The translations under genes were made by a program, and so were the position numbers. A stretch of 64,000 bases of DNA from Streptomyces sp. ICC1. Its GTDB lineage: Bacteria > Actinomycetota > Actinomycetes > Streptomycetales > Streptomycetaceae. The stretch covers positions 3,500,267 through 3,564,266 of the forward strand of contig NZ_CP030287.1 of NCBI RefSeq assembly GCF_003287935.1, in the 5' to 3' direction. Below the pieces are notes generated by a model. It made no database searches and was not told the origin of the DNA. It saw only the letters and a list, made by a program, of their open reading frames with translations. Below are positions 1 to 11,440 of the stretch, piece by piece. Numbering within the stretch: the first letter of the stretch is position 1; each line of letters starts with the position of its first letter.

Positions 1-1
1 G

Positions 2-2359
2 TTCTGCGACCACCCCCTCCTCTCGCCGGTCGGCGCCTGCCGCCAGTGCATCGTCGAGGTCGAGGGCCAGCGCAAGCCGATGGCCTCCTGCACCATCACC
101 TGCACCGACGGCATGGTCGTCAAGACCCAGCTCACCTCCGAGGTCGCGGACAAGGCCCAGCGCGGGGTGATGGAGCTGCTGCTCATCAACCACCCGCTGG
201 ACTGCCCGGTCTGCGACAAGGGCGGCGAGTGCCCGCTGCAGAACCAGGCGATGTCGCACGGCAACGCCGAATCCCGCTTCGAGGGCAAGAAGCGCACGTA
301 CGAGAAGCCGGTCCCGATCTCCACCCAGGTGCTGCTGGACCGCGAGCGGTGCGTGCTGTGCGCGCGCTGCACCCGCTTCTCCAACGAGATCGCCGGCGAC
401 CCGATGATCGAACTCCTGGAGCGCGGCGCGCTCCAGCAGGTCGGCACCGGCGAGGACGACCCCTTCGAGTCGTACTTCTCCGGCAACACCATCCAGATCT
501 GCCCGGTCGGCGCCCTCACCTCGGCCGCCTACCGCTTCCGCTCCCGCCCCTTCGACCTCGTCTCCTCCCCGAGCGTGTGCGAGCACTGCGCGGGCGGCTG
601 CGCGACCCGCACCGACCACCGCCGCGGCAAGGTGCTGCGCCGCCTCGCCGCGGAGGACCCCGAGGTCAACGAGGAGTGGATCTGCGACAAGGGCCGCTTC
701 GGGTTCCGCTACGCGCAGCGCCCCGACCGGCTCACCACCCCGCTGGTGCGCGGCACCGACGGGATCCTCGCCCCGGCGAGCTGGCCCGAGGCCCTGGAGG
801 CCGCCGCCGCCGGACTCGCCGCCGCGCGCGGCCGGGCCGGCGTGCTGACCGGCGGCCGCCTCACCGTCGAGGACGCCTACGCCTACGCCAAGTTCGCCCG
901 GGTCGTGCTCGACACGAACGACATCGACTTCCGGGCCCGGGTGCACAGCGCCGAGGAGGCCGAGTTCCTGGCGTCCTCCGTCGCGGGCATCGGCAAGGAC
1001 CTCGGCGGCGGTGACAGGGTCGTCACCAACAGCTCGCTGGAGGCGGCCCCGGCCGTCCTCCTCGTCGGCATCGAGGCCGAGGAAGAGGCCCCCGGCGTCT
1101 TCCTGCGGCTGCGCAAGGCCCACCGCAAGCGCAAGCAGCGGACCTTCTCCCTCGCCCCGTTCGCCACGCGCGGCCTGGACAAGGCGGGCGGCACCCTGCT
1201 GGCCGCCGCCCCCGGCACCGAGCCCGAGTGGCTCGACGCCCTGGCCTCCGGGACGGGCCTGGAGGAGGGCGGCCACGCCGCCGCCGAAGCGCTGCGGCTG
1301 CCCGGCGCGGTCATCGTCGTGGGGGAGCGCCTCGCGGGCGTCCCCGGCGCGCTGACCGCCGCCGTACGGGCCGCCGCCGCGACCGGCGCCCACCTGGTGT
1401 GGATCCCGCGCCGGGCCGGTGAGCGGGCCGCCCTCGAAGCGGGCGCGCTGCCGTCCCTGCTGCCGGGCGCCCGCCCGGCCACCGACCCGCGCGCCCGCGA
1501 CGAGGTCGCCACCGCGTGGGGCCTGGACGAGCTGCCGCACCGCTACGGCCGCGACACCGGCCAGATCGTCGAGGCCGCGGCGACCCGGGAACTCTCCGCC
1601 CTGCTGGTCGCGGGCGTCGAGCTCGCCGACCTGCCGGACCCGGCCCGCGCCAAGGCCGCGCTCCAGGAGGCCTTCGTGGTCTCGCTGGAACTGCGGCCCA
1701 GCGAGGTCACCGACCACGCGGACGTGGTCCTGCCCGTCGCGGCCGCCGCCGAGAAGTCCGGCGCGTTCATCAACTGGGAGGGCAGGGTCCGGCCGTTCGA
1801 GGCCGCGCTCAAGCCCGAGCAGATGACCCGCCGGCTCGCCCCCGCCGACTCCCGCGTGCTGCACATGCTGGCCGACGCGGCCGACCGGCCCATCGCGCTG
1901 CCCGACGTACACGCCGTGCGCCGCGAGCTCGACGCGCTCGGCCAGTGGGCCGGGGAGCGCGCCGCCGAACAGTCCGCGGACACCGCGCCGCTGCCCCGCC
2001 CCGGTGCCGGCGAAGCGGTCCTCGCGGGCCACCGGCTCCTCCTCGACCAGGGCCTCCTCCAGGACGGCGACGAGGCCCTGGCCGGCACCCGGCACGAGGC
2101 CAGCGCCCGCCTGTCGGCCGCCACGGCCGCCGAGACCGGCGTCAAGAACGGCGACCTCCTCGCGGTGACCGGCCTGGCCGGCTCCGTGGAACTGCCGCTG
2201 CGCGTCACCGAGATGCCCGACCGCGTGGTCTGGCTCCCGCTGAACTCCACCGGCTCCGGGGTCCTCGCCGACACCGGAGCCCGCCCCGGGGCCCTGGTCC
2301 GCATCGGCCCGGCCACCCCGGCCGACACCAGCGACTCCCCCGCGGAGGTGGGCGCGTGA
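2..2359 (+). CDS. nuoG: NADH-quinone oxidoreductase subunit G, 5'-truncated by the window
   Basis: Iron-sulfur subunit of the complex I peripheral arm, which passes electrons from NADH toward quinone. The frame is already open at base 2 and reads [16 protein letters not shown], the end of the N-terminal [2Fe-2S] domain, so the true start lies upstream of the window. Next come [20 protein letters not shown] and CPVGAL (the [4Fe-4S] domain), then CEHCAGGC with a later WIC (the fourth cluster motif, N7 type), followed by a molybdopterin-oxidoreductase-like domain. The stop overlaps the nuoH start (GTGA), indicating translational coupling in the nuo operon. Confidence 0.97.
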   Translation, partial: FCDHPLLSPVGACRQCIVEVEGQRKPMASCTITCTDGMVVKTQLTSEVADKAQRGVMELLLINHPLDCPVCDKGGECPLQNQAMSHGNAESRFEGKKRTYEKPVPISTQVLLDRERCVLCARCTRFSNEIAGDPMIELLERGALQQVGTGEDDPFESYFSGNTIQICPVGALTSAAYRFRSRPFDLVSSPSVCEHCAGGCATRTDHRRGKVLRRLAAEDPEVNEEWICDKGRFGFRYAQRPDRLTTPLVRGTDGILAPASWPEALEAAAAGLAAARGRAGVLTGGRLTVEDAYAYAKFARVVLDTNDIDFRARVHSAEEAEFLASSVAGIGKDLGGGDRVVTNSSLEAAPAVLLVGIEAEEEAPGVFLRLRKAHRKRKQRTFSLAPFATRGLDKAGGTLLAAAPGTEPEWLDALASGTGLEEGGHAAAEALRLPGAVIVVGERLAGVPGALTAAVRAAAATGAHLVWIPRRAGERAALEAGALPSLLPGARPATDPRARDEVATAWGLDELPHRYGRDTGQIVEAAATRELSALLVAGVELADLPDPARAKAALQEAFVVSLELRPSEVTDHADVVLPVAAAAEKSGAFINWEGRVRPFEAALKPEQMTRRLAPADSRVLHMLADAADRPIALPDVHAVRRELDALGQWAGERAAEQSADTAPLPRPGAGEAVLAGHRLLLDQGLLQDGDEALAGTRHEASARLSAATAAETGVKNGDLLAVTGLAGSVELPLRVTEMPDRVVWLPLNSTGSGVLADTGARPGALVRIGPATPADTSDSPAEVGA

Positions 2360-3726
2360 ACACCGTTCAGATCGCCGCCGAAGACCTCTCCCTGTTCGGC
2401 AGGGACGTCTGGTGGCTCGTCGTCGTCAAGGCGGTGTTCTGCTTCGCCTTCCTGATGGTGACCGTGCTCTTCTCCATCGTGTGGGAGCGCAAGGTCGTCG
2501 CCTGGATGCAGCTGCGCATCGGCCCCAACCGGCACGGCCCCTGGGGCATGCTCCAGTCGCTCGCCGACGGCGTGAAGCTCATGCTGAAAGAAGACCTCAT
2601 CGTCAAGCGGGCGGACAAGGTCGTCTACGTCCTCGCCCCGATCATCGCGGCGATCCCGGCCTTCATGGCCATCGCGGTGATCCCCTTCGGCCCCGCGGGC
2701 AACGAGGTCTCCATCTTCGGCCAGCGCACCACGATGCAGCTGACCGACCTGCCGATCGCGATGCTCTACATCCTCGCGGTCGCCTCGGTCGGCATCTACG
2801 GCATCGTGCTCGCGGGCTGGTCCTCGGGCTCCACGTACCCGCTCCTCGGCGGCCTGCGCTCCTGCGCGCAGATGATCTCCTACGAGATCGCGATGGGCGC
2901 GGCCTTCGCTTCGGTCTTCCTCTACTCCGGGTCGATGTCGACCTCGGCGATCGTCGAAGCCCAGGCGGACCGCTGGTACATCATCCTGCTGCCGGTCTCC
3001 TTCATCATCTACGTCATCACGATGGTCGGCGAGACGAACCGCGCCCCCTTCGACATGCCGGAGTCCGAGGGCGACCTCGTCGGCGGCTTCAACACCGAGT
3101 ACTCCTCCATCAAGTTCGCGCTGTTCATGCTGGCGGAGTACGTCAACATGGTCACCGTCTCCGCGGTCTCGGTCACCCTGTTCCTGGGCGGCTGGCGGGC
3201 CCCGGCGCCGATCTCCACGTACTGGGAGGGCGCCAACCACGGCTGGTGGCCGATGCTCTGGTTCGTCCTCAAGGTCCAGCTGCTGCTGTTCTTCTTCATC
3301 TGGCTGCGCGGCACGCTCCCGCGCGTGCGCTACGACCAGCTGATGAAGCTCGGCTGGAAGGTGCTGATCCCGGTCTCCGTGGTCTGGCTGATGCTGGTCG
3401 CCACCGTCCGGGCGCTGCGCAACGAGAACTACGACTTCCAGGAGATCGTGCTCTACGTCGGCGGCGCGGTCATCGCGCTCCTGCTGCTGTCCTTCGTCGT
3501 GGACCTCTTCCGCGACAAGAAGGAGAAGGCGGTCCTCGCGGACGCCGAACAGGCCGCGGCCGACGCACCCTTCGACCCGCTCGCGGGCGGATTCCCCGTA
3601 CCGCCCAAGCCCGGCCAGCACCTGGCACCCGTACCGCGCAGGAGGCCCCGCAGCGAGCGGGAGCTCATTGTCAGTGGCGCGGCGAATACTGACAGTGACC
3701 GAGAGGAGGGTGCTGAGAATGTCTGA
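2356..3726 (+). CDS. nuoH: NADH-quinone oxidoreductase subunit H
   Basis: Membrane subunit of complex I at the quinone-site junction (456 aa). About eight hydrophobic segments are visible, and the family motifs [17 protein letters not shown] and [17 protein letters not shown] are present. The GTG start overlaps the nuoG stop. After the last membrane helix there is a polar, proline-rich cytoplasmic tail of roughly 65 residues, as in other actinobacterial NuoH proteins. The 3' end overlaps nuoI by 8 bases. Confidence 0.98.
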   Translation: MNTVQIAAEDLSLFGRDVWWLVVVKAVFCFAFLMVTVLFSIVWERKVVAWMQLRIGPNRHGPWGMLQSLADGVKLMLKEDLIVKRADKVVYVLAPIIAAIPAFMAIAVIPFGPAGNEVSIFGQRTTMQLTDLPIAMLYILAVASVGIYGIVLAGWSSGSTYPLLGGLRSCAQMISYEIAMGAAFASVFLYSGSMSTSAIVEAQADRWYIILLPVSFIIYVITMVGETNRAPFDMPESEGDLVGGFNTEYSSIKFALFMLAEYVNMVTVSAVSVTLFLGGWRAPAPISTYWEGANHGWWPMLWFVLKVQLLLFFFIWLRGTLPRVRYDQLMKLGWKVLIPVSVVWLMLVATVRALRNENYDFQEIVLYVGGAVIALLLLSFVVDLFRDKKEKAVLADAEQAAADAPFDPLAGGFPVPPKPGQHLAPVPRRRPRSERELIVSGAANTDSDREEGAENV

Positions 3727-4348
3727 CAAGTCTGACGCCGACCAGGGCGAGAAGTGGCAGAACCCGGTGGCCGGCTTCGGCGTGACCTTCAAGGCCATGT
3801 TCAAGAAGCGCCTCACCGAGCAGTACCCGGAGCAGGAAAAGACCACCGCACCCCGCTTCCACGGGCGGCACCAGCTCAACCGCCACCCGGACGGTCTGGA
3901 GAAGTGCATCGGGTGCGAGCTGTGCGCCTGGGCCTGTCCCGCCGACGCGATCTACGTCGAGGGCGCGGACAACACCGAGGAGGAGCGCTACTCCCCGGGT
4001 GAGCGGTACGGCGCGGTCTACCAGATCAACTACGCCCGCTGCATCCTGTGCGGGCTGTGCGTCGAGGCGTGCCCGACCAGGGCCCTGACCATGACGAACG
4101 AGTTCGAACTGGCCGACTCCAGCCGCGAAGCGCTCATCTACACCAAGGAGCAGCTGCTCTCCGGGCTGACCGAGGGCATGGTCGAGGCTCCGCACTCGAT
4201 CTTCCCGGGCACCGATGACACGGACTACTACCGCGGGCTGGTGACCGGGGCGGCTCCCGGCACGGTCCGCCAGGTCGCCGTGTCGAAGGGCGAGTCCGCC
4301 TCCGAGACCGCGACATCCGAAAGCGCTCCCGAGGGGGTGGGGGCGTGA
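3719..4348 (+). CDS. nuoI: NADH-quinone oxidoreductase subunit I (two [4Fe-4S] ferredoxin)
   Basis: Complex I subunit carrying clusters N6a and N6b, which relays electrons from NuoG to the quinone-proximal cluster (209 aa). The two CxxCxxCxxxCP motifs are [12 protein letters not shown] and [13 protein letters not shown] chose ATG 3719 because GAGGAGGG lies 8 bases upstream. An in-frame GTG at 3668 would need a longer overlap with nuoH and has no comparable ribosome-binding site. The C-terminal tail is acidic and Ser/Ala-rich. Confidence 0.97.
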   Translation: MSDKSDADQGEKWQNPVAGFGVTFKAMFKKRLTEQYPEQEKTTAPRFHGRHQLNRHPDGLEKCIGCELCAWACPADAIYVEGADNTEEERYSPGERYGAVYQINYARCILCGLCVEACPTRALTMTNEFELADSSREALIYTKEQLLSGLTEGMVEAPHSIFPGTDDTDYYRGLVTGAAPGTVRQVAVSKGESASETATSESAPEGVGA

Positions 4349-5157
4349 GCGCCATCGCCGCGGCCGCCTCGGCCACCTCCACCGGTGAGGCAGTGCAGTT
4401 CTGGGTCCTCGCCACGGTCGCCGTCATCGGCGCGCTGTCCACGATCCTGATGAAGAAGGCCGTGCACAGCGCCCTGAGCCTGGCCGGCACGATGATCATC
4501 CTGGCGGTCTTCTACCTCGCCAACGGCGCGTACTTCCTCGGCATCGTCCAGGTCGTCGTCTACACCGGCGCGATCATGATGCTGTTCCTCTTCGTCGTCA
4601 TGCTCGTCGGCGTCACCGCCGCGGACTCCCTGAGCGAGACCATCAAGGGGCAGCGCTGGCTGGCCGTCCTGTGCGGACTGGGCTTCGGCGTCCTGCTGAT
4701 CTCCGGCATCGCCCACGCCCGGCTCACCCAGTTCAACGGACTGGGCCGGATCAACTCCGGCGGGCACGTCGAAGGCCTGGCCACGCTCATCTTCACCAAG
4801 TACGTGTTCGCCTTCGAGCTCACCGGCGCCCTGCTGATCACGGCGGCCGTCGGCGCGATGGTGCTCACCCACCGCGAGCGCACCGAGCGCGCCGCCACCC
4901 AGCGCGAGCTCGCCGAGCGCCGCGTCCGCGAGGGCGTGCAGCTCCCGCCGCTGCCCGCACCCGGCGTCTACGCCCGGCACAACGCCGTGGACGTCGCGGG
5001 CCTGCTGCCGGACGGCACCCCCTCCGAGCTCACCGTCAACCAGACGCTGCGCGCCCGCGGCCAGATCAGGGACGTCTCCAGCCAGGCGCTGGACGACCTG
5101 AAGGCGCTGGAGCAGCGGTCGTCCGAGCGGCTCGGCCGTGAGGAGGCCTCGAAGTGA
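4345..5157 (+). CDS. nuoJ: NADH-quinone oxidoreductase subunit J
   Basis: Membrane-arm subunit of complex I (270 aa) with five predicted membrane helices in the first ~175 residues, including the conserved stretch [19 protein letters not shown] ~95-residue hydrophilic C-terminal extension follows; it is longer than in E. coli NuoJ. The GTG start overlaps the nuoI stop by 4 bases (GTGA). Confidence 0.97.
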   Translation: MSAIAAAASATSTGEAVQFWVLATVAVIGALSTILMKKAVHSALSLAGTMIILAVFYLANGAYFLGIVQVVVYTGAIMMLFLFVVMLVGVTAADSLSETIKGQRWLAVLCGLGFGVLLISGIAHARLTQFNGLGRINSGGHVEGLATLIFTKYVFAFELTGALLITAAVGAMVLTHRERTERAATQRELAERRVREGVQLPPLPAPGVYARHNAVDVAGLLPDGTPSELTVNQTLRARGQIRDVSSQALDDLKALEQRSSERLGREEASK

Positions 5158-5453
5158 ATCCGGTCAACTACCTGTACCTGTCGGCGCTGCTGTTCACCAT
5201 CGGGGCGGCCGGAGTCCTCATCCGCAAGAACGCGATCGTGCTGTTCATGTGCGTCGAGCTCATGCTCAACGCCTGCAACCTCGCCTTCGTCACCTTCTCC
5301 CGGATGCACGGCAACCTCGACGGCCAGATCATCGCGTTCTTCACGATGGTCGTCGCCGCCGCGGAGGTCGTGGTGGGCCTCGCGATCATCGTGTCGCTGT
5401 TCCGTACCCGCCACTCGGCCTCGGTCGACGACGCCAGCCTGATGAAGCTGTAA
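5154..5453 (+). CDS. nuoK: NADH-quinone oxidoreductase subunit K
   Basis: Small three-helix membrane subunit of complex I (99 aa), homologous to MrpC and part of the proton path. [12 protein letters not shown] contains the conserved membrane Glu, and [11 protein letters not shown] the second one. It starts at GTG 5154, overlapping the nuoJ stop by 4 bases, and is followed 9 bases later by nuoL. Confidence 0.98.
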   Translation: MNPVNYLYLSALLFTIGAAGVLIRKNAIVLFMCVELMLNACNLAFVTFSRMHGNLDGQIIAFFTMVVAAAEVVVGLAIIVSLFRTRHSASVDDASLMKL

Positions 5454-5462
5454 GGGGTCGCT

Positions 5463-7358
5463 GTGGAGAACATGATCGCGCTGCTGGTAGCAGCGCCCCT
5501 GCTCGGAGCGGTGGTGCTGCTCTGCGGCGGCCGCCGCCTCGACAAGGCCGGCCACTGGATCGGCACCCTGCTCGCCGCCGCCTCCTTCGGCATCGGCCTC
5601 ACCCTCTTCGCCGACATGCTCGGCAAGGGCGCCGAGGACCGGACCTTCCACCAGCGGCTGTTCAGCTGGATTCCGGTGGAGGGCTTCCAGGCCGACATCG
5701 GCTTCCAGCTCGACCAGCTGTCGATGACCTTCGTCCTGCTGATCTCCGGGGTGGGCACGCTCATCCACGTGTACTCCATCGGGTACATGGAGCACGACGA
5801 GCGCCGCCGCCGCTTCTTCGGCTACCTCAACCTCTTCGTCGCCGCGATGCTGCTCCTGGTCATCGCCGACAACTACCTCCTGCTGTACGTCGGCTGGGAG
5901 GGCGTGGGCCTCGCCTCGTACCTCCTCATCGGCTTCTGGCAGCACAAGCCCAGCGCGGCCACCGCCGCGAAGAAGGCCTTCCTGGTCAACCGGGTCGGCG
6001 ACATGGGCCTTTCGATCGCCATCATGCTGATGTTCACCACCTTCGGAACCTTCGCCTTCGGCCCGGTCCTCGGCTCGGTCTCCGAGGCCGGCGAGGGCAA
6101 GCTGACGGCCATCGCCCTGATGCTGCTGCTCGCCGCCTGCGGCAAGTCGGCTCAGGTGCCGCTGCAGTCCTGGCTCGGCGACGCGATGGAGGGCCCGACC
6201 CCGGTCTCGGCCCTCATCCACGCGGCGACCATGGTCACCGCCGGCGTCTACCTGATCGTCCGCTCGGGCGCCATCTTCAACGGCGCGCCGGACGCGCAGA
6301 CCGCGGTCGTCGTGGTCGGCGCCGTCACGCTGCTCTTCGGTGCGATCGTCGGTTGCGCGAAGGACGACATCAAGAAGGCCCTCGCCGGCTCGACGATGTC
6401 GCAGATCGGCTACATGATCCTGGCGGCGGGCCTCGGCCCCATCGGATACGTCTTCGCGATCATGCACCTGGTCACGCACGGCTTCTTCAAGGCCGGGCTC
6501 TTCCTCGGCGCGGGTTCGGTCATGCACGGCATGAACGACGAGGTCGACATGCGCAAGTACGGCGGGCTGCGCACGTACATGCCCGTCACCTTCGTGACCT
6601 TCGGCCTCGGCTACCTCGCCATCATCGGGTTCCCGGGCCTGTCGGGCTTCTTCTCCAAGGACATGATCATCGAGGCCGCCTTCGCGAGGGGCGGCACCCA
6701 GGGCTGGATCCTCGGCGGAGTGACCCTCCTCGGCGCGGCGATCACCGCCTTCTACATGACCCGGGTCATGCTCCTCACCTTCTTCGGCGAGAAGCGCTGG
6801 CAGCCCGACGCGAACGGACACGCGCCGCACCCGCACGAGTCCCCGAAGTCCATGACCATCCCGATGATCGTCCTGGCCTTCGGCTCGGTCTTCGCGGGCG
6901 GCTTCTTCGGCATCGGCGACCGGTTCCTGAAGTGGCTCGAGCCCGTCACCGGGCACGAGCACGGCCACCCGCCGGTCAGCGCCCTGACGGTGACCCTGGC
7001 CACGATGGTCGTCCTCGTCATCGGGGTCGCCATCGCCTGGGCGATGTACGGCAGGAAGCCCGTCCCGGTCATCGCCCCGCGCGGCTCGCTCCTCACCCGG
7101 GCGGCCCGGCGGGACCTCTACCAGGACGACTTCAACCACGTCGTCCTGGTGCGCGGCGGGGAGCACCTGACCCGCTCCCTCGTCTACGTCGACCACAGCC
7201 TGGTCGACGGAGTGGTCAACGGGACGGCCGCCGGAGTCGGCGGGCTCTCGGGCCGGCTGCGCAAGCTGCAGAACGGCTACGCCCGCAGCTACGCGGTCTC
7301 GATGTTCGGGGGCACGGCGATCCTGATCGCCGCGACCCTGCTGATGAGGGCGGTGTGA
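5463..7358 (+). CDS. nuoL: NADH-quinone oxidoreductase subunit L
   Basis: Antiporter-like proton-pumping subunit of the complex I membrane arm (631 aa). Visible family features include [19 protein letters not shown], the pump core [21 protein letters not shown] and the [15 protein letters not shown] region. The C-terminal part would form the long lateral helix and the last transmembrane helix. The GTG start is 9 bases after the nuoK stop. Confidence 0.98.
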   Translation: MENMIALLVAAPLLGAVVLLCGGRRLDKAGHWIGTLLAAASFGIGLTLFADMLGKGAEDRTFHQRLFSWIPVEGFQADIGFQLDQLSMTFVLLISGVGTLIHVYSIGYMEHDERRRRFFGYLNLFVAAMLLLVIADNYLLLYVGWEGVGLASYLLIGFWQHKPSAATAAKKAFLVNRVGDMGLSIAIMLMFTTFGTFAFGPVLGSVSEAGEGKLTAIALMLLLAACGKSAQVPLQSWLGDAMEGPTPVSALIHAATMVTAGVYLIVRSGAIFNGAPDAQTAVVVVGAVTLLFGAIVGCAKDDIKKALAGSTMSQIGYMILAAGLGPIGYVFAIMHLVTHGFFKAGLFLGAGSVMHGMNDEVDMRKYGGLRTYMPVTFVTFGLGYLAIIGFPGLSGFFSKDMIIEAAFARGGTQGWILGGVTLLGAAITAFYMTRVMLLTFFGEKRWQPDANGHAPHPHESPKSMTIPMIVLAFGSVFAGGFFGIGDRFLKWLEPVTGHEHGHPPVSALTVTLATMVVLVIGVAIAWAMYGRKPVPVIAPRGSLLTRAARRDLYQDDFNHVVLVRGGEHLTRSLVYVDHSLVDGVVNGTAAGVGGLSGRLRKLQNGYARSYAVSMFGGTAILIAATLLMRAV

Positions 7359-7359
7359 G

Positions 7360-8997
7360 ATGAGTTTCCCGCTTCTGACGGTGACGGCCGCGGTACCCGC
7401 GGTCGGCGCGATCCTGACGGCGGCCGTCCCGGCCGCCCGCCGGACCGCGGCCAAATGGCTCGCCCTGTTCTTCTCGCTGGCGACCCTGGCCCTGGCCGTG
7501 CTCGTCGCCGTCCGCTTCGAGCCCGGTGGCGACCGCTACCAGCTCACCGAGTCCCACGCCTGGATCCCCGACTTCGGGCTCCGCTACGAACTGGGCGTCG
7601 ACGGCATCGGGGTGGCGCTCATCGCGCTCACCGCCGTGTTGATGCCGTTCATCATTCTGGCTGGGTGGCATGACGCCGACCCGTTGGAGAACAAGAGCCA
7701 GCGCTGGCGGCCGACCCAGGGCTTCTTCGCCCTGATCCTGCTGGTCGAGGCGATGGTGATCATCTCCTTCGAGGCCACCGACGTCTTCCTCTTCTACATC
7801 TTCTTCGAAGCCATGCTCATCCCGATGTACTTCCTCATCGGCGGCTTCGGGGACCGGGCTACTTCCTCCCAGTCAGCCACTGCCGCGGCGGGCGGGTCCG
7901 ATGAGAACGCGGCCGCGCAGCGCTCGTACGCGGCGGTCAAGTTCCTCCTCTACAACCTGGCCGGCGGCCTGATCATGCTGGCCGCGGTCATCGGGCTGTA
8001 CGTGGTCGCAGGGAACTTCTCGCTCCAGGAGATCGCCGCCGCCCGCGCCGCGGGCACGCTCGACATGGCGACCAACACCGAGCGGTGGCTGTTCCTCGGC
8101 TTCTTCTTCGCCTTCGCGGTGAAGGCCCCGCTGTGGCCGCTGCACACCTGGCTGCCGAACGCGATGGGGGAGTCCACCGCCCCGGTCGCCGTCCTGATCA
8201 CCGCGGTCGTCGACAAGGTCGGCACCTTCGCGATGCTCCGCTTCTGCCTCGGGCTCTTCCCCGAGGCCAGCAAGTGGGCCACTCCGGTGATCCTGGTCCT
8301 GGCCCTGATCAGCATCGTCTACGGCGCGCTGGTCGCGGTCGGGCAGCGCGACATCAAGCGGCTGATCGCCTACGCCTCGATCTCGCACTTCGGCTTCATC
8401 GTCCTCGGCATCTTCGCGATGACCTCCCAGGGCCAGTCGGGCGCGACGCTCTACATGGTCAACCACGGGATCTCGACGGCGGCGCTGATGCTGGTGGCCG
8501 GCTTCCTGATCTCGCGGCGCGGCTCGCGCCTCATCGCCGACTACGGCGGCGTGCAGAAGGTGGCCCCGGTCCTCGCCGGCACCTTCCTGATCGGCGGGCT
8601 GGCCACCCTGTCGCTGCCGGGGCTCGCCCCGTTCGTCAGCGAGTTCCTGGTCCTGGTCGGCACGTTCGCCCGCTACCCGGTCGCCGGCATCATCGCCACC
8701 TTCGGCATCGTGCTGGCCGCCCTCTACACGCTGGTCCTCTACCAGCGCACCATGACCGGCCCGCTGAAGGAGGAGCTCCGCACCATGCCGGACCTGCGCC
8801 TGCGCGAGGTCCTGGTCGTCGCCCCGCTGATCGCCCTGCTGATCGGGCTGGGCGTCTACCCGAAGCCGCTGACCGAGATCGTCAACCCGGCGGTGGAGCA
8901 CACCATGTCGGACGTGAAGCAGACGGACCCGAAGCCCGAGGTGGGCGTCGTGGCCGAGCACGCCGAGCACGCCAAGAAGGGGGAGGCGGCGAAGTGA
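7360..8997 (+). CDS. nuoM: NADH-quinone oxidoreductase subunit M
   Basis: Second antiporter-like proton-pumping subunit of complex I (545 aa, about 14 helices). Motifs include FFEAMLIPMYFLIG, LWPLHTWLPNAMGESTAPV and KRLIAYASISHFGFI. A hydrophilic Ser/Ala/Gly-rich insertion (around residues 168-187) follows the FFEAMLIPMYFLIGGFGD stretch. The ATG start follows the nuoL stop by one base, and the end overlaps nuoN by 4 bases. Confidence 0.98.
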   Translation: MSFPLLTVTAAVPAVGAILTAAVPAARRTAAKWLALFFSLATLALAVLVAVRFEPGGDRYQLTESHAWIPDFGLRYELGVDGIGVALIALTAVLMPFIILAGWHDADPLENKSQRWRPTQGFFALILLVEAMVIISFEATDVFLFYIFFEAMLIPMYFLIGGFGDRATSSQSATAAAGGSDENAAAQRSYAAVKFLLYNLAGGLIMLAAVIGLYVVAGNFSLQEIAAARAAGTLDMATNTERWLFLGFFFAFAVKAPLWPLHTWLPNAMGESTAPVAVLITAVVDKVGTFAMLRFCLGLFPEASKWATPVILVLALISIVYGALVAVGQRDIKRLIAYASISHFGFIVLGIFAMTSQGQSGATLYMVNHGISTAALMLVAGFLISRRGSRLIADYGGVQKVAPVLAGTFLIGGLATLSLPGLAPFVSEFLVLVGTFARYPVAGIIATFGIVLAALYTLVLYQRTMTGPLKEELRTMPDLRLREVLVVAPLIALLIGLGVYPKPLTEIVNPAVEHTMSDVKQTDPKPEVGVVAEHAEHAKKGEAAK

Positions 8998-10652
8998 GCA
9001 CCGTGACTGCTGCCCAGAACCTGCTGCCGACACTGGCGGCAGCGGCGCCGATCGACAAGATCCCGGCGCCGCACATCGAGTACGCCCAGCTCTCGCCCAC
9101 GCTCATCGTGCTGGGAGCGGCGATCATCGGAGTCCTCGTCGAGGCCTTCGTCCCGCGCAAGGCGCGCTACTACACGCAGGTGTTCCTCGCCGTCGCCGCG
9201 CTGGCCTCGGCCTTCGCGGCGGTGGTGGGGCTCGCCGCCGGCGGGTACGGATCCACCAAGGCGCACATCGCGGCCATGGGGGCCGTGGCCGTCGACGGCC
9301 CGGCGCTCTTCCTGCAGGGCACCATCGTGCTGGCCTCGATCGTGGCGATCTTCACCTTCGCCGAGCGGCGCCTGGACCCGGCCGCCCACGGCAACCGGGT
9401 GGACTCCTTCGCCGCCCAGGCGGCGTCCGTACCGGGCAGCGACAGCGAGAAGGAAGCCGTCAAGGCGGGCTTCACCACCACCGAGGTCTTCCCGCTCGCC
9501 CTGTTCGCGGTCGCCGGAATGCTGATCTTCCCCGCGGCCAACGACCTGCTGACGCTGTTCGTGGCCCTGGAGGTCTTCTCCCTCCCGCTGTACCTGCTCT
9601 GCGCCGTCGCCCGCCGCCAGCGGCTGATGTCGCAGGAGGCCGCCGTCAAGTACTTCCTGCTCGGCGCGTTCTCCTCCGCCTTCCTCCTCTTCGGCATCGC
9701 GCTCCTGTACGGCTACGCGGGCTCCGTCTCGTACGCGGTCATCGCGGAGGTCGTCGACGGCACCGTCGCGAACGTCGATCCGGCGCTCGCCGGCACCATG
9801 GGCAACGACGCGCTGCTGCTGATCGGCGGCGCGCTCATCCTGATGGGCCTGCTCTTCAAGGTCGGCGCGGTCCCCTTCCACATGTGGACCCCGGACGTCT
9901 ACCAGGGCGCTCCGACGCCGGTCACCGGCTTCATGGCGGCGGCGACGAAGGTGGCCGCCTTCGGCGCCCTCCTGCGCCTGCTGTACGTGGTGCTGCCGGG
10001 CCTGCGGTGGGACTGGCGGCCGGTCATGTGGGGCGTCGCGATCGTCACGATGCTCGCGGGCGCGGTGATCGCCGTGACCCAGACCGACGTCAAGCGGCTC
10101 CTGGCCTACTCCTCGATCGCGCACGCCGGTTTCATCCTGGCCGGTGTGATCGCCACCTCGGCGGAGGGCGTCAAGTCCGTCCTCTTCTACCTGGGCGCGT
10201 ACTCCTTCGTGACGATCGGCGCGTTCGCGGTGGTCACCCTGGTCCGCGACGCGGGCGGCGAGGCGACGCACCTGTCGAAGTGGGCGGGCCTCGGCCGTCG
10301 TTCGCCGCTGACGGCGGCGGTCTTCGCGGTCTTCCTGCTCGCCTTCGCCGGCATCCCGCTGACGTCGGGCTTCTCCGGCAAGTTCGCCGTGTTCAAGGCG
10401 GCGGCGGAGGGCGGCGCGGGAGCGCTGGTCGTGGTCGGTGTCATCTCGTCCGCGATCGCCGCGTTCTTCTACATCCGGGTGATCGTCCTGATGTTCTTCA
10501 GCGAGCCGAAGGCGGACGGCCCGACGGTGGCCGTCCCCTCCCCGCTGACGATGACGACGATCGCGGTGGGCGTGGCGGTGACGCTGGTCCTGGGCGTGGC
10601 CCCGCAGTACTTCCTGGAACTGGCGGGCAGCGCGAGCACGTTCGTCCGCTGA
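8994..10652 (+). CDS. nuoN: NADH-quinone oxidoreductase subunit N
   Basis: Third antiporter-like subunit of the complex I membrane arm (552 aa) and last gene of the nuo operon. Motifs include LLIGGALILMGLLFKVGAVP, FHMWTPDVYQGAPTPVTGFM and KRLLAYSSIAHAGFILAG. I start it at GTG 8994, which overlaps the nuoM stop as GTGA, the coupling seen throughout this operon. A strong terminator follows immediately. Confidence 0.98.
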   Translation: MSTVTAAQNLLPTLAAAAPIDKIPAPHIEYAQLSPTLIVLGAAIIGVLVEAFVPRKARYYTQVFLAVAALASAFAAVVGLAAGGYGSTKAHIAAMGAVAVDGPALFLQGTIVLASIVAIFTFAERRLDPAAHGNRVDSFAAQAASVPGSDSEKEAVKAGFTTTEVFPLALFAVAGMLIFPAANDLLTLFVALEVFSLPLYLLCAVARRQRLMSQEAAVKYFLLGAFSSAFLLFGIALLYGYAGSVSYAVIAEVVDGTVANVDPALAGTMGNDALLLIGGALILMGLLFKVGAVPFHMWTPDVYQGAPTPVTGFMAAATKVAAFGALLRLLYVVLPGLRWDWRPVMWGVAIVTMLAGAVIAVTQTDVKRLLAYSSIAHAGFILAGVIATSAEGVKSVLFYLGAYSFVTIGAFAVVTLVRDAGGEATHLSKWAGLGRRSPLTAAVFAVFLLAFAGIPLTSGFSGKFAVFKAAAEGGAGALVVVGVISSAIAAFFYIRVIVLMFFSEPKADGPTVAVPSPLTMTTIAVGVAVTLVLGVAPQYFLELAGSASTFVR

Positions 10653-10661
10653 CCGTACCGA

Positions 10662-10714
10662 GCACGCCGAAGGGCCCGGCCCCCCCGTGGAGGGGGCCGG
10701 GCCCTTCGGCGTGC
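10662..10714 (+). terminator. Terminator of the nuo operon
   Basis: A perfect inverted repeat of 23 bases per arm (10662-10684 and 10692-10714) with a 7-base loop. It lies directly after nuoN and before the stop codon of the convergent gene at 10728, so it can end transcription from both sides. Confidence 0.85.
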
Positions 10715-10727
10715 GGGCCTGGTCGTC

Positions 10728-11342
10728 CTAGTGGCCGCCGTGGTCGTGCTCGGCGGCGGGCTTCTCCGGGGTACCGGGCTTGGCGGGGCAGGTCAGGGCC
10801 GGGTTCCAGTTGTGGAAGCGGCCGGCCGGATTGTCCTCGTACGCCCACAGGTGGAGGTCGTAGTGCTTGGGCATGCCCGCCCAGTGGCCGGGCATGGGGC
10901 CGTCGAACGGCAGCCCGAACATGCTCGGCCGGTCGTCGGTGGTCTTCAGGTCCTGGTCCCGGTCGGTGGACATCCACTCCACCGTCTGGAGCTTGCGGCG
11001 GCCGTGGCGGTCCTTCGCGGTGCTGTAGAGGAGCGCGGCCGGTTTGGCCGGGTCCGTCGAACCCCAGTTGGCTTCCTTGACGTAGTGGTAGCCCATGGTG
11101 CCCACCCCGAACGGGTTGGTCATGCACTCCTGGCCGTGCGGAAGGTAGCCGTCCTTGATCGCCGCCCGCTCGTCGACGTACTTGGCGGTCACCGCCATCG
11201 CCGTCGCCATGTCCCGCATGGCCTGGCGGTTGCGCGGGTCGGGCGCGGGCCCGTCGACCCCGTGGGCCGGGGCGACGGCGGACAGGCCGAGCGATATGGC
11301 GGCCGCGCAGGTCAGGAAGGCCTTGCGGGGGCGGAGGGACAT
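10728..11342 (-). CDS. Secreted protein of unknown function, paralogue 1
   Basis: 204-residue protein with a Sec signal peptide (MSLRPRKAFLTCAAAISLGL..., probable cleavage after an AHG or APA site near residue 30). The mature part resembles the next gene: both have TAKY near the start, a GY(H/P) motif, a K/P-T/A-ALLY or ALIY strand, VEW or LEW-TST, and NP-x-(T/R)-C near the end. Two cysteines are shared and probably form a disulfide. The tail AAEHDHGGH is histidine-rich and could bind metal; this is inference. Start chosen at the ATG preceded by AGGAG. Function unknown. Confidence 0.85.
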   Translation of the reverse strand: MSLRPRKAFLTCAAAISLGLSAVAPAHGVDGPAPDPRNRQAMRDMATAMAVTAKYVDERAAIKDGYLPHGQECMTNPFGVGTMGYHYVKEANWGSTDPAKPAALLYSTAKDRHGRRKLQTVEWMSTDRDQDLKTTDDRPSMFGLPFDGPMPGHWAGMPKHYDLHLWAYEDNPAGRFHNWNPALTCPAKPGTPEKPAAEHDHGGH

Positions 11343-11440
11343 CGGGGCTCCTGCCGTTCGGGGACTTTGGTCCACCATCCCGGCGCCGCGGCGGGCCCGC
11401 ATGCGGCGTGCCTCCGAACGGGGGTCCGGGGGCGGGCCGG

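Noticed and set aside
3668..3718. Upstream in-frame start for nuoI
   Set aside because: It extends back into nuoH and lacks the strong GAGGAGGG site that serves ATG 3719.
8085..8993. Long plus-strand frame inside nuoM that is continuous with nuoN
   Set aside because: Arg/Pro/His-rich shadow of nuoM; nuoN homology begins only at GTG 8994, which has the coupled GTGA overlap.
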